Assembly: GCA_017448825.1 (NCBI GenBank)
Contig: JAFSKR010000069.1
Coordinates: 62,001 to 126,000 of the forward strand
Source of the DNA: Bacteroidaceae bacterium
GTDB taxonomy: Bacteria; Bacteroidota; Bacteroidia; Bacteroidales; Bacteroidaceae
DNA: 64,000 nucleotides
Direction of reading: 5' to 3'
Positions 8,116 through 16,078 of the stretch are shown here, in pieces; the stretch's first letter is position 1; every line of letters starts with the position of its first letter. The position numbers and the translations under genes were made by a program. The notes under the pieces were generated by a model, which saw only the letters and a list, made by a program, of their open reading frames with translations, did not search any database and was not told the origin of the DNA.

Positions 8116-9343
8116 GCATACGCTGGCGAACGGGCTGCGGATGGTGCATCTGCAGGATACGTCCACGCAAATGGTGACGCTGAATGTGCTTTACAGGGTG
8201 GGCAGCCGCAATGAGGATGCTGACCGTACGGGGCTTGCCCATCTGCTGGAGCACTTGATGTTTGGCGGCACTCCTGCTGTGCCTAATTATGACAGGGTGG
8301 CTCAACTGGCGTGTGGTGACAATAATGCCTTCACGGTTTACGATTATACGAACTTCTACCTGACGCTGCCTGCTGCCAATGTGGAGACGGGGTTCTGGCT
8401 GGAGAGCGACCGCATGGGGGGGCTGGCTTTCACGCCCGAGAGCCTGGAGGTGCAACGCAAGGTGGTGATGGAGGAGTTTAAGCAGCACTACATCTCTCCA
8501 CCTTACGGCGATGTACTCCACCTCATCTCGGCTTTGGCTTACAAGGTACATCCCTACCGATGGCCTACCATTGGGCTGACGCTTGACCACATTGCCCATG
8601 TCTCGATGGAGGAGGTGAAGGATTTCTTCTTCCGTTTCTATGCTCCCAATAACGCGATTCTTTCGGTGGTGGGCAACTTGACGATGGAGGACTCGGTGCG
8701 ACTGGCTGAGAGGTGGTTCGGGGTGGTTCCACGTCGCAAGTCTGTCTCTACGCTCATTCCGCAGGAGCCTACGCAGACGGAAGAGCGACGCATGACGGTC
8801 TGCCGAGACGTGCCTGCCAATGTGCTCTACATGGCTTTCCCCATCGTGAGCATCACTCACCCCGACTTCCACAGCAGTGACATGATTTCCGACATTCTTT
8901 CAGCTGGCAAATCGTGTCGGCTGAACCGCCATCTTGTCGAAGAACAGCACTTCTTCACCAGCATTGATGCCAGCATCATCCCCTGCCTCGACGGGGGGCT
9001 GTTGCTCATCGGTGGAATGCCTGCCGAGGGTGTGAGGATGGAGGATGCCGAGGCTGCGGTGTGGCATGAACTGGAGATGCTGCTTTCCGAGGGCATCACT
9101 GAAGAAGAGTTGGAGAAGGTGAAGAACAGGTTTGAGACGAACTTCATGAGGGAACGTGCCAACCGTCAGAATCTGGCTGCCCAACTGGCGTTCTACGAGA
9201 TGCTGGGCGATGCTGCATGGGCTAACAGGGTGGTGGATGCCTACCGAGGCGTGGGGAGGGAGCTTTTCATGCGGGTGTGTCGAGAGACTTTGAGAAGGGA
9301 TAGGGCTAATGTCTTGTGGTATATGACAAATGAAAAAAGGTAA
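8102..9343 (+). CDS. M16-family zinc peptidase (pitrilysin/processing-protease type)
   Basis: About 413 residues from ATG at 8102. An in-frame TTG lies 12 bases upstream, but the ATG fits the family better (MWLNRHTLANGLRMVHL). The inverse zinc motif HLLEH is at residues 47-51, with the third ligand Glu at about 124 (RKVVMEEF). This is a single-copy catalytic half (two M16 domains, about 45 kDa) with the C-terminal domain ending ..VLWYMTNEKR. No signal peptide is evident, so it may be cytosolic or rely on a partner. It overlaps the cyclophilin gene by 14 bases in another frame, so both are probably in one operon concerned with exported or damaged peptides (inference). Its last codons lie in the arm of the inverted repeat downstream. 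Confidence 0.9.
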   Translation: MWLNRHTLANGLRMVHLQDTSTQMVTLNVLYRVGSRNEDADRTGLAHLLEHLMFGGTPAVPNYDRVAQLACGDNNAFTVYDYTNFYLTLPAANVETGFWLESDRMGGLAFTPESLEVQRKVVMEEFKQHYISPPYGDVLHLISALAYKVHPYRWPTIGLTLDHIAHVSMEEVKDFFFRFYAPNNAILSVVGNLTMEDSVRLAERWFGVVPRRKSVSTLIPQEPTQTEERRMTVCRDVPANVLYMAFPIVSITHPDFHSSDMISDILSAGKSCRLNRHLVEEQHFFTSIDASIIPCLDGGLLLIGGMPAEGVRMEDAEAAVWHELEMLLSEGITEEELEKVKNRFETNFMRERANRQNLAAQLAFYEMLGDAAWANRVVDAYRGVGRELFMRVCRETLRRDRANVLWYMTNEKR

Positions 9344-9350
9344 AAAGGAA

Positions 9351-9547
9351 AAGTGAAAAGTGAAAAATTTGCTACCGCTGCAGTTTCCCAACTGGTGGCA
9401 TACTCTCGCGGTAGAAAATTTTTCACTTTTCACTTATACCTTTTACTTTTTATGCGGTAGCAATTTTTTCACTTTTCACTTATACCTTTTACTTTTTATG
9501 CAGTAGCAAATTTTTCACTTTTCACTTATACCTTTTACTTTTTGAAG
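9351..9547. repeat. 46-base tandem repeat (3 copies) with an inverted copy, between convergent genes
   Basis: Units at 9412-9457, 9458-9503 and 9504-9547 (last one partial) share TTCACTTTTCACTTATACC and CTTTTACTTTTT. An inverted copy lies to the left: 9351-9375 is the exact inverse of 9503-9527 (25 bases). A nested pair CTACCGC (9372-9378) / GCGGTAG (9408-9414) continues the stem. The array spans the end of the M16 gene's spacer and includes the stop codon of the minus-strand gene (9535-9537). It probably terminates both convergent transcripts. The period is twice 23. Confidence 0.8.
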
Positions 9548-10227
9548 TGCAGGGGTTCGTTGATGCTAAATGACCGCCACAAATTGTCGTCGGGCAGGGG
9601 TGCCTCGACGGCAATTTCTTTTTTGCTGACGGGATGGGTGAAACGCATGGTGCGGCTGAGGAGGGAGATGCTGCCGTCGGGGTTGCTGCGCTTGGCTCCA
9701 TACTTGAGGTCGCCTTTGATGGGGCAGCCTATCTTGGCGAGTTGGCAACGGATTTGATGGTGGCGACCTGTCTTCAAATCGACTTCCACTAAATAATAGT
9801 TGTCGGAACGCCCTATGACTTTATAATCGAGCACTGCTTTCTTGCTGCGTGGCACTTCATGGTCGTAGGCGTAGGACTTGTTCTGCTTCTCGTTGCGAAC
9901 GAGCCAATGGGTCAGCGTTCCCTCCATCTGCGGCGGTTCGTTCTTCACGATGGCCCAATAGGTCTTGTGCACTTCACCATTGGCAAACATGGTGTTCATG
10001 CGTGCCAATGCTTTCGACGTACGGGCGAAGAGCACCAAACCGAACACGGGACGGTCGAGACGATGCACGACACCAAGGAAGACGTCGCCAGGTTTGGCAT
10101 ACGCTTCCTTGATGTACTTTTTCACTGCCACACTCATGGGCTTGTCGCCTGTCTTGTCGCCCTGCACGATTTCGCCCGAAGTCTTGGAGACAATGATGAT
10201 GTGGTTGTCTTCGTAGATGACTTGCAT
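9535..10227 (-). CDS. RluA-family RNA pseudouridine synthase
   Basis: 230 residues, a single catalytic domain without the N-terminal S4 RNA-binding domain. The motif VVHRLDRPVFGLVLFARTSKAL holds the catalytic Asp at residue 58 (HRLD). KTYWAIV and the later GRHHQIRCQLAKIGCPIKGD block are the other family signatures. It isomerises uridine to pseudouridine in rRNA or tRNA. The exact target cannot be read from the sequence. Its ATG shares one base with the stop codon of fabG (TAATG), so it is likely translated by re-initiation on the tetR-fabG transcript. The pairing of an RNA modifier with a fatty-acid gene looks positional rather than functional. Confidence 0.9.
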   Translation of the reverse strand: MQVIYEDNHIIIVSKTSGEIVQGDKTGDKPMSVAVKKYIKEAYAKPGDVFLGVVHRLDRPVFGLVLFARTSKALARMNTMFANGEVHKTYWAIVKNEPPQMEGTLTHWLVRNEKQNKSYAYDHEVPRSKKAVLDYKVIGRSDNYYLVEVDLKTGRHHQIRCQLAKIGCPIKGDLKYGAKRSNPDGSISLLSRTMRFTHPVSKKEIAVEAPLPDDNLWRSFSINEPLHFKK

Positions 10228-10985
10228 TACATATTCATTCCACCGTCAATCTGAATCACCTGACCGCTGACATAGCTGGACATGTCGGAGGCAAGGAAGA
10301 GGCAGACGTTAGCGATGTCCTCCACTTGACCACCCCGACGGAGCGGAATCTTCTTCATCCAGTCAGCTCGGATTTCCTCTGGCAACTGGGCGGTCATGGC
10401 TGTCTCGATGAAGCCTGGAGCCACAGCATTGGCACGAACTCCCTTGGGACCCAGCTCTTGTGCGATGGACTTAGCCAAGCCTATCATGCCCGCCTTTGAA
10501 GCGGAATAGTTGCACTGGCCAGCGTTGCCGTGAACACCCACCACTGATGACATATTGATGATGGAGCCACCACGCTGACGCAGCATGATGGGAGCACAAG
10601 CGTGGATGAAGTTGAAGGCGGACTTGAGGTTCACATTGAGCACAGCGTCCCACTGTGCCTCGGTCATACGGAGCATCAAACCATCTTTCGTGATACCTGC
10701 ATTGTTCACCAACACGTCAATAGAGCCAAAGTCTTCGTGAATCTTCTTCACCACGACCTCCGTCTCAGCAAAGTCTGCTGCATTGCCAGCGTATGCACGG
10801 CAAGTCACGCCGAGTGCTTCTATTTCCTTGCGAGTGGCCTCAAGACCTGCGGCCATGTCGTCATTGAGTACCAAGTCCGTGAATGCAATGTTTGCACCTT
10901 CCTGTGCGAACTTCATAGCGACAGCCTTACCGATGCCGCGTGCAGCACCTGTGATGAGTGCTGTTTTACCTTCTAAAAGTCCCAT
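10227..10985 (-). CDS. fabG: 3-oxoacyl-[acyl-carrier-protein] reductase
   Basis: 252 residues, the normal length for FabG. The Rossmann motif TGAARGIG is at 12-19, NNAG at 94-97, catalytic Ser 147 (NMSSVVG), Tyr 160 and Lys 164 (YSASKAG). The C-terminus VSGQVIQIDGGMNM is typical. The enzyme reduces beta-ketoacyl-ACP with NADPH in fatty-acid elongation. It lies 16 bases downstream of a TetR-family gene and overlaps the next gene by one base, so the three form an operon. Another short-chain dehydrogenase is possible, but the C-terminal and YSASK contexts favour FabG. Confidence 0.93.
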   Translation of the reverse strand: MGLLEGKTALITGAARGIGKAVAMKFAQEGANIAFTDLVLNDDMAAGLEATRKEIEALGVTCRAYAGNAADFAETEVVVKKIHEDFGSIDVLVNNAGITKDGLMLRMTEAQWDAVLNVNLKSAFNFIHACAPIMLRQRGGSIINMSSVVGVHGNAGQCNYSASKAGMIGLAKSIAQELGPKGVRANAVAPGFIETAMTAQLPEEIRADWMKKIPLRRGGQVEDIANVCLFLASDMSSYVSGQVIQIDGGMNM

Positions 10986-11001
10986 AATTTCAATGATTGA
11001 G

Positions 11002-11601
11002 TTAATAATGATTTGTTTTCAGATTCTTTCCAAAATGTTTGTACACCATACTGCGCACATAAGGGTAAAGTTCTTCTGCATTTTGTGCGGCATAACGCCC
11101 ATAGATGTAAGGAACTTCACATCCTTTCAGGCAGTAGTGCATGATTTCTGCCGACAAGCGTACATTACGGATTTCAAACAGTCCTTTGTCAATACCTTCG
11201 TTCATGATGCGTCGGAACAGATTGATTTCGTTCTTGTCAAAATTCTTACGCACCGACTCGACTTTCCACACATCGCGGAAAAATTGGGCACGCAGGTTTC
11301 CGTTTCGATAGACTATTTCTTTCAGCACTTCCAGATGTGCAAAGATGAGCTGCACTAACTTTTCTTCAGGGGAGATGCTCTTGCGCGCCACTTCCTCCAT
11401 GCGCTCATACACCCGTTCAAGTTCCGTCTGGATAACCGCCAGATAGATCTCTTCCTTGCTGTTGAAATAGGTATATAATGTACGACGCCCCTTTTGGGCA
11501 CCAACAGCGATGTCGTTCATCGAGGTATCCTCGAATCCGTTTTTAGCAAAAAGTTGACGAGCCACATCCACAAGAAGTGCTCTTGTCTTCACTACCGACA
11601 T
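11002..11601 (-). CDS. TetR/AcrR-family transcriptional regulator
   Basis: 199 residues. The N-terminal HTH (residues about 5-52) reads ALLVDVARQLFAKNGFEDTSMNDIAVGAQKGRRTLYTYFNSKEEIY, the TetR DNA-binding signature. The helical remainder (about 60-199) is the ligand-binding and dimer domain. It is the first gene of the operon with fabG and the RluA-family gene. Control of fatty-acid synthesis, perhaps by an acyl ligand as in FadR/FabR-type TetR proteins, is inferred from this position. The promoter region at 11630-11660 lacks a clear long palindrome. Confidence 0.9.
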   Translation of the reverse strand: MSVVKTRALLVDVARQLFAKNGFEDTSMNDIAVGAQKGRRTLYTYFNSKEEIYLAVIQTELERVYERMEEVARKSISPEEKLVQLIFAHLEVLKEIVYRNGNLRAQFFRDVWKVESVRKNFDKNEINLFRRIMNEGIDKGLFEIRNVRLSAEIMHYCLKGCEVPYIYGRYAAQNAEELYPYVRSMVYKHFGKNLKTNHY

Positions 11602-11629
11602 AATTTAGAATAAATATGTATTTTGGGTG

Positions 11630-11660
11630 CAAAATTACATAAAAAAACTGAATACACAAA
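11630..11660 (-). promoter_or_regulatory. Promoter of the tetR-fabG operon
   Basis: On the minus strand, TTTG (11657-11660), a 19-base spacer and TAATTTTG (11630-11637) match the Bacteroidetes consensus. The start codon is about 29 bases downstream. Confidence 0.75.
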
Positions 11661-11774
11661 AACTTTTTTGCACATCTTTTTTACTACAAACCAAAAACAA
11701 ACAGAGAATCAGATGGTTATGCTATGCACAAAGTTTGTTAAAATAACACGAACAAGTGGTTCCATCAGGCAAAA

Positions 11775-13178
11775 CTACCCAAACAGTTCTCTCAACGCTT
11801 CTTCCACCTTGCGAACTGGCACTATCTGAATCTTAAATTTCTGGGTGTCCAATCCATTCATGTTGGCACGGGGAACGATGATTTTTCGGAAGCCCAGCTT
11901 GTCTGCCTCGGCAATGCGCTGCAAGATGCGGCTCACAGGACGCACCTCGCCACTCAGTCCCACTTCACCCGCGAAACAGATGTCTCTTGAGATGCCTGTA
12001 TCGACATTGCTTGACAAGACGGCAGCAATCACGCTCAAGTCGATGGCAGGGTCTGTCACACGTATGCCACCAGCGATGTTCAGATAAACATCCCGTTGCG
12101 GCAGTTTGAAACCCACTCGCTTCTCCAGCACAGCCAAGAGCATATTCAGGCGTCGCAGGTCGAAGCCAGTCGCTGAACGCTGCGGTGTGCCGTATGCCGC
12201 CGTGCTCACCAATGCCTGTGTCTCGATAAGCAGTGGACGCATGCCTTCAATGGAGCAAGCCACCGCCACGCCACTCAGTTCCTCGCCATCCCTCACATCG
12301 CTCAGCAGCAGCTCCGACGGGTTCTCCACGGGGCGCAACCCATTATGCACCATCTCGTAGATGCCCAGTTCCGCCGTCGAACCGAAACGGTTCTTGATGG
12401 CTCGGACGATGCGGTACATATAGTGCTGGTCGCCCTCAAACTGCAACACCGTATCGACCATGTGTTCCAGAATCTTCGGCCCTGCAATCGTGCCCTCCTT
12501 GTTGATATGACCTATCACGATGACGGGTGTGTTCGTCTCCTTCGCATACTTCAGCAACATCGCTGCACACTCGCGTATCTGGCTCACGCTGCCAGGAGAC
12601 GACTCCACCGCCTCCGTTGCCATCGTCTGGATGGAATCCACCACCAAGAGGTCTGGCTGCACACTCTTCACATGCTCAAACACAGTTTCAATCATGGCTT
12701 CACACACTACCTGCACATCCGCCAACACCTCACTCGCCACACTGTCCTCATACTTCTCCACGATCCTGTCTGCCCTCAATTTTAGCTGCCTTGCACTCTC
12801 CTCACCACTCACATACAACACTCTCATCCCTTTCAATCGCAACACTGTCTGCAAGATAAGTGTCGATTTGCCAATGCCCGGCTCACCGCCCAACAGCGTC
12901 ATGCTGCCAAGCACCAGTCCGCCACCCAGCACACGGTTCAGTTCATGATCTCTCATGTTGATGCGCGGTTCATCTTCTGTCTCTATTTTCGACATCGAGA
13001 TGGGGCTCGACTTCACATCAAGACTAAATTCGTCCCTTATGCCGCGTAAGGGAGTCTTCTTGCCGAGTTTCTGTTCCACAAACGTGTTCCACTCGCCACA
13101 TGCAGGACACTTTCCAATCCACTTCGGACTGTCATAACCACATGAACTACATACGTATGCTATCTTCTCTTTTGCCAT
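11775..13178 (-). CDS. radA: DNA repair protein RadA
   Basis: 467 residues from the ATG at 13178. The open frame extends 25 codons upstream, but the family begins MAKEKIAYVCSSCG and the -7 box lies inside the longer frame's upstream side. A C4 zinc finger (Cys 10, 13, 24, 27) is followed by Walker A GGEPGIGKST (97-106), the RadA-specific KNRFGSTAELG motif and a C-terminal Lon-like domain (GGIRVTDPAIDLSV, LSGEVRPVSRI). RadA is a RecA-like ATPase that extends and processes recombination intermediates. The gene stands alone on the minus strand, with its own promoter facing the DUF3943 gene. Confidence 0.96.
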   Translation of the reverse strand: MAKEKIAYVCSSCGYDSPKWIGKCPACGEWNTFVEQKLGKKTPLRGIRDEFSLDVKSSPISMSKIETEDEPRINMRDHELNRVLGGGLVLGSMTLLGGEPGIGKSTLILQTVLRLKGMRVLYVSGEESARQLKLRADRIVEKYEDSVASEVLADVQVVCEAMIETVFEHVKSVQPDLLVVDSIQTMATEAVESSPGSVSQIRECAAMLLKYAKETNTPVIVIGHINKEGTIAGPKILEHMVDTVLQFEGDQHYMYRIVRAIKNRFGSTAELGIYEMVHNGLRPVENPSELLLSDVRDGEELSGVAVACSIEGMRPLLIETQALVSTAAYGTPQRSATGFDLRRLNMLLAVLEKRVGFKLPQRDVYLNIAGGIRVTDPAIDLSVIAAVLSSNVDTGISRDICFAGEVGLSGEVRPVSRILQRIAEADKLGFRKIIVPRANMNGLDTQKFKIQIVPVRKVEEALRELFG

Positions 13179-13230
13179 ATTTTTTCCGTTTTGAGGGTTC
13201 CGTTTTCTGCTTTTTCCAGAAAATCGGTGA

Positions 13231-13238
13231 CAAATATA
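13231..13238 (-). promoter_or_regulatory. -7 box of radA
   Basis: On the minus strand it reads TATATTTG, fitting TAnnTTTG, about 53 bases before the radA ATG. Confidence 0.6.
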
Positions 13239-13295
13239 CGTATTTTTGGACAATAGTGCAACCTATTCGATAGGCTTTATATCGAAAAAAAGCCA

Positions 13296-13303
13296 TAACT
13301 TTG
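13296..13303 (+). promoter_or_regulatory. -7 box of the DUF3943 gene
   Basis: TAACTTTG, 26 bases before ATG 13329 and followed by GCAGCC. It is divergent from the radA promoter, about 60 bases away. Confidence 0.65.
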
Positions 13304-13328
13304 CAGCCGAATTTCATTTTCAGCAGAA

Positions 13329-14933
13329 ATGGCCATTACAAAAACTCAACGCACCATTGTTTTCTTCCTCACCGCACTGATGACATACACAGGGGCAAAA
13401 GCCATAGCAAACGACTCCATCTGGAACGATTCTATCACAGGCACACGCACCCATCTTCAGCGCGCCGACACCCTGTCGCCCCACACCTGCCCACTCCACC
13501 TTTTCGGGAAGAACGCTGACGGCACCGCCAAGTCACCCACACTGCAAGCCCTCGTCACCGACCTCGGCATCAATGCCCTCGTCTTCAGTTGGGACCACTT
13601 TGTCCTCAATCGAGAATGGGCACGCATCACCAATGCCACGCTGAAACAGAACTTTACCGACGGATGGGTATGGGACAACGACAGTTTCTCAGGTAACCAG
13701 TTCAGCCATCCCTATCACGGCAGTATGTTCTACAACGCCGCACGCGAGCACGGACTTTCCTACGGCGTGTCCATCCTCTACCCCTTGGTAGGTTCTCTCA
13801 CATGGGAACTCTTCTGCGAGACCAACCGTCCTGCCACCAACGACCTGCTTTCCACAGGCATCGGTGGAGCCGTCATCGGCGAAGTCACCCATCGAGTCTC
13901 CGACATCTTTTTCGACAACAGCAAGACAGGCGCACGGCGTGTGGTGCGAGAAGTCATCGGCACCTTCCTCAATCCCGTACGCGGACTGCATCGCATCCTC
14001 TCGGGAGAAATGTTTCGAGTCAATCGCCTCTATGCTGGCAAGAAAGAAGCACCTGAGCCCTACACCTTCCAAATAGGCTTCGGAGACCGCTACATCCGCG
14101 ACATCGGCACCATCCATCCCCATACAGGCAAGCGCTACCACGAACATATCCCCTATCTCGACATCCGCTTCAACTACGGCACCCACTACAACAACCTCGA
14201 CCTTGGCAAGGCAACCCGCGCCTTCGACTACTTCAACATCTACGCCCTCATCAACCTCCACTCCGACCACCCCACCGTGGGCGAACTCGACATCAGCGGA
14301 CGCATTGGCTCCATCCAGCGGCAACTGCCCCACCGCTGGAAACTTGACATCGGCTTCTATCAGAACATCAAATACATCGACCACTACGGCTATAACCACC
14401 AGCAAGCCCCCGGCAACCTCGCCATCATCTCCGAAGCCGCCAGTTTTGGAGCAGGCTTCCACGCCGAGCGGCAAGGCACAGCCAACACCCTCACCCACGA
14501 CTTCATGCTCTCCGCCGTACCCCTCGGAGGAGCCGCCGCCGACTATTTCCCCATGCGCCGCTACAACTTCGGCACAGGCTTCTCCATACGCCACAGCTTC
14601 CAGTACATCTACAATCGGCACCTCTCCTTTGGCAACGAACTATACTTCATGCGCCTCTTTGTCCTCAAAGGAGCCGACCCAACCACACTCCAGCAAATCA
14701 TCGAAGACCCCGAAGGCCACCAACAGGCCCTGAAGGATGGCATCAATGCATGGGGTGACAAAGGCGAACAGAGCATCCTTCAGAACCGTCTCTTTTTCCG
14801 TCTCAACCTCTTCCGCAACCTCTCCCTCCATCTTCAACACGACTTTTTCCTCCGTCACGGCAACTACCGCAACTACCCATCCCGTACCGCCCAAAGCATG
14901 GAATGGACAGCAGGAATCAGCTATGCCCTGTAA
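13329..14933 (+). CDS. DUF3943 outer-membrane-like protein
   Basis: 534 residues. An N-terminal signal-like stretch (IVFFLTALMTYTGAKA) is followed by the family's features: SWDHFVLNREWARIT, FSHPYHGSMFYNAAREHG, LTWELFCE, NDLLSTGIGGAVIGEVTHR and RVVREVIGTFLNPVRGLHR (about 90-225). The second half is rich in alternating aromatic strands (FQIGFGDRYIRD, YLDIRFNYG, HNFHLF-like) and ends in a beta-strand-like SMEWTAGISYAL, consistent with an outer-membrane barrel. The family has no assigned function. Codons are strongly C-ending (ACC, CTC, ATC), more so than in most neighbours. It has its own promoter and no close downstream gene. Confidence 0.85.
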   Translation: MAITKTQRTIVFFLTALMTYTGAKAIANDSIWNDSITGTRTHLQRADTLSPHTCPLHLFGKNADGTAKSPTLQALVTDLGINALVFSWDHFVLNREWARITNATLKQNFTDGWVWDNDSFSGNQFSHPYHGSMFYNAAREHGLSYGVSILYPLVGSLTWELFCETNRPATNDLLSTGIGGAVIGEVTHRVSDIFFDNSKTGARRVVREVIGTFLNPVRGLHRILSGEMFRVNRLYAGKKEAPEPYTFQIGFGDRYIRDIGTIHPHTGKRYHEHIPYLDIRFNYGTHYNNLDLGKATRAFDYFNIYALINLHSDHPTVGELDISGRIGSIQRQLPHRWKLDIGFYQNIKYIDHYGYNHQQAPGNLAIISEAASFGAGFHAERQGTANTLTHDFMLSAVPLGGAAADYFPMRRYNFGTGFSIRHSFQYIYNRHLSFGNELYFMRLFVLKGADPTTLQQIIEDPEGHQQALKDGINAWGDKGEQSILQNRLFFRLNLFRNLSLHLQHDFFLRHGNYRNYPSRTAQSMEWTAGISYAL

Positions 14934-15042
14934 AAACACTCGTCACTCCAGCAGAATCACTGTTGCCGTTTGATTATCCATTTCAGGCATTGTGTGTCCC
15001 ACAGGATTCACAAGGCATTAAGGAAAGATTATGCGATGCCCC

Positions 15043-15116
15043 ACACCGTCTCGTTACGTTGCCCTACACCGTCTCGTTACGTTGCCCTACACCGTCTCGT
15101 TGTGTTGCCTTACACC
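15043..15116. repeat. 23-base tandem repeat, 3.2 units
   Basis: Units at 15043-15065, 15066-15088 and 15089-15111 begin ACACCGTCTCGTT and end TTGCC(C/T)T. The first two are identical and the third has a few changes, then a five-base start of a fourth. It lies 110 bases after the DUF3943 stop. The spacer 14934-15410 has no gene. Confidence 0.85.
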
Positions 15117-15125
15117 ACTTTATTA

Positions 15126-15263
15126 TTTAGCTTGATTACAAAATATGATTTGGCTTGAATACAACTTTCAATTTAGCTTGAATATAGCTAAGTGTAATCA
15201 AGCCAAGTTGAAAGTTGTATTCAAGCCAAATCATATTTTGTATTCAAGCTAAAAGGAATGATG
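15126..15263. repeat. Six 23-base modules forming a long hairpin (3 direct, 3 inverted)
   Basis: Three units start TTT(A/G)GCTTGA(A/T)TA at 15126, 15149 and 15172. Three more start TA(A/T)TCAAGC(C/T) at 15195, 15218 and 15241, each exactly 23 bases apart. Bases 15138-15171 are the perfect inverse of 15208-15241 (34 bases, 36-base loop). With one mismatch the stem extends to 15126-15171 / 15208-15253. It lies between convergent genes and may terminate both or be a small mobile element. Confidence 0.85.
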
Positions 15264-15410
15264 ATGAAGGGCTATAGACGGCTATCAACATGAGGCATAG
15301 ATGGCTGACGCTTGGGGCAACAGTCTTCTATGGCAATTTGGGGAAGAGAAAGAGGAGATGGGGAGAAGAAAGAAGAGGGGGAAAGGGAGAATGGGAAGAA
15401 TGAATGGGAG

Positions 15411-16076
15411 TTAGCGATACACAAGGTACTGACCTCCATCGCTTTGGCAGTAACGAGAGATGAGGGTTTGGATGTAGCGGGCGTTGGCTTCGACTTGGGA
15501 GAGGTTGCCGTCGTAGCCATTGATAAGGACGAGGAGATGGCGGGTTTGGAGGTCTATCTTGGTGCGCTCGTTGTCGCTGGTGGGTGTACCCACACCGCCA
15601 AGCGCGTCACGATAGACAGGTAGCCCTTGGATGTTGATGAAACCTCTGCCAATGCCTTCGTAGGGCTCGCCTTCGCGTCCGATGCCCAGGGTGAGTGTGT
15701 CGCCCACGAACTTGGAGGCATCGAAACCACCAATGCTGTAGCCGTAGGCCATCGAGGCCAAATTGATGAGGTCAACCAATGTGTCGATTTGATAGAGCGG
15801 CTTGCCTTGCAGGATGCGACGGATGAGGGCCTCGGAGGCTGGGCGGTAGCGTGAGGGGTCTTTGCCACAGACACGGTAAACGCGTCGGGTGGCGGCAATG
15901 CCACTGATGTCTTTCAGGGTCTCGGTGGTGAGGCTCTGGCAGTAGCGTTGGCTGAGTTGGCCGATTTCGTCCCAAAGCCCTTGCGAAAAGGTGCTGTTCT
16001 CTACTTGGGCCTCCACACAGGCTCCCACAAACTGAGGGCAAACGGCCTCTATTTCAGATGATACAATGATTTTCAT
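15411..16076 (-). CDS. B3/B4 domain-containing protein (PheRS beta-like tRNA-binding fold)
   Basis: 221 residues. The whole chain matches the stand-alone B3/B4 family (COG3382 type): a central block with RVYRVCGKDPSRYRPASEALIRRIL and LYQIDTLVDLINLASMAYGYSIGGFD corresponds to the B3/B4 fold of phenylalanyl-tRNA synthetase beta. The stand-alone proteins are suspected of tRNA or aminoacyl-tRNA binding or editing; no function is proven. It starts 2 bases after tamL, so it is the last gene of the tamB-tamL operon. The association with outer-membrane assembly is probably positional. Confidence 0.85.
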   Translation of the reverse strand: MKIIVSSEIEAVCPQFVGACVEAQVENSTFSQGLWDEIGQLSQRYCQSLTTETLKDISGIAATRRVYRVCGKDPSRYRPASEALIRRILQGKPLYQIDTLVDLINLASMAYGYSIGGFDASKFVGDTLTLGIGREGEPYEGIGRGFINIQGLPVYRDALGGVGTPTSDNERTKIDLQTRHLLVLINGYDGNLSQVEANARYIQTLISRYCQSDGGQYLVYR

Positions 16077-16078
16077 GT

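Noticed and set aside
14203..14733. 176-codon Ser/Thr/Pro-rich frame in the DUF3943 gene
   Set aside because: A frame shadow from C-ending codons of the real gene.
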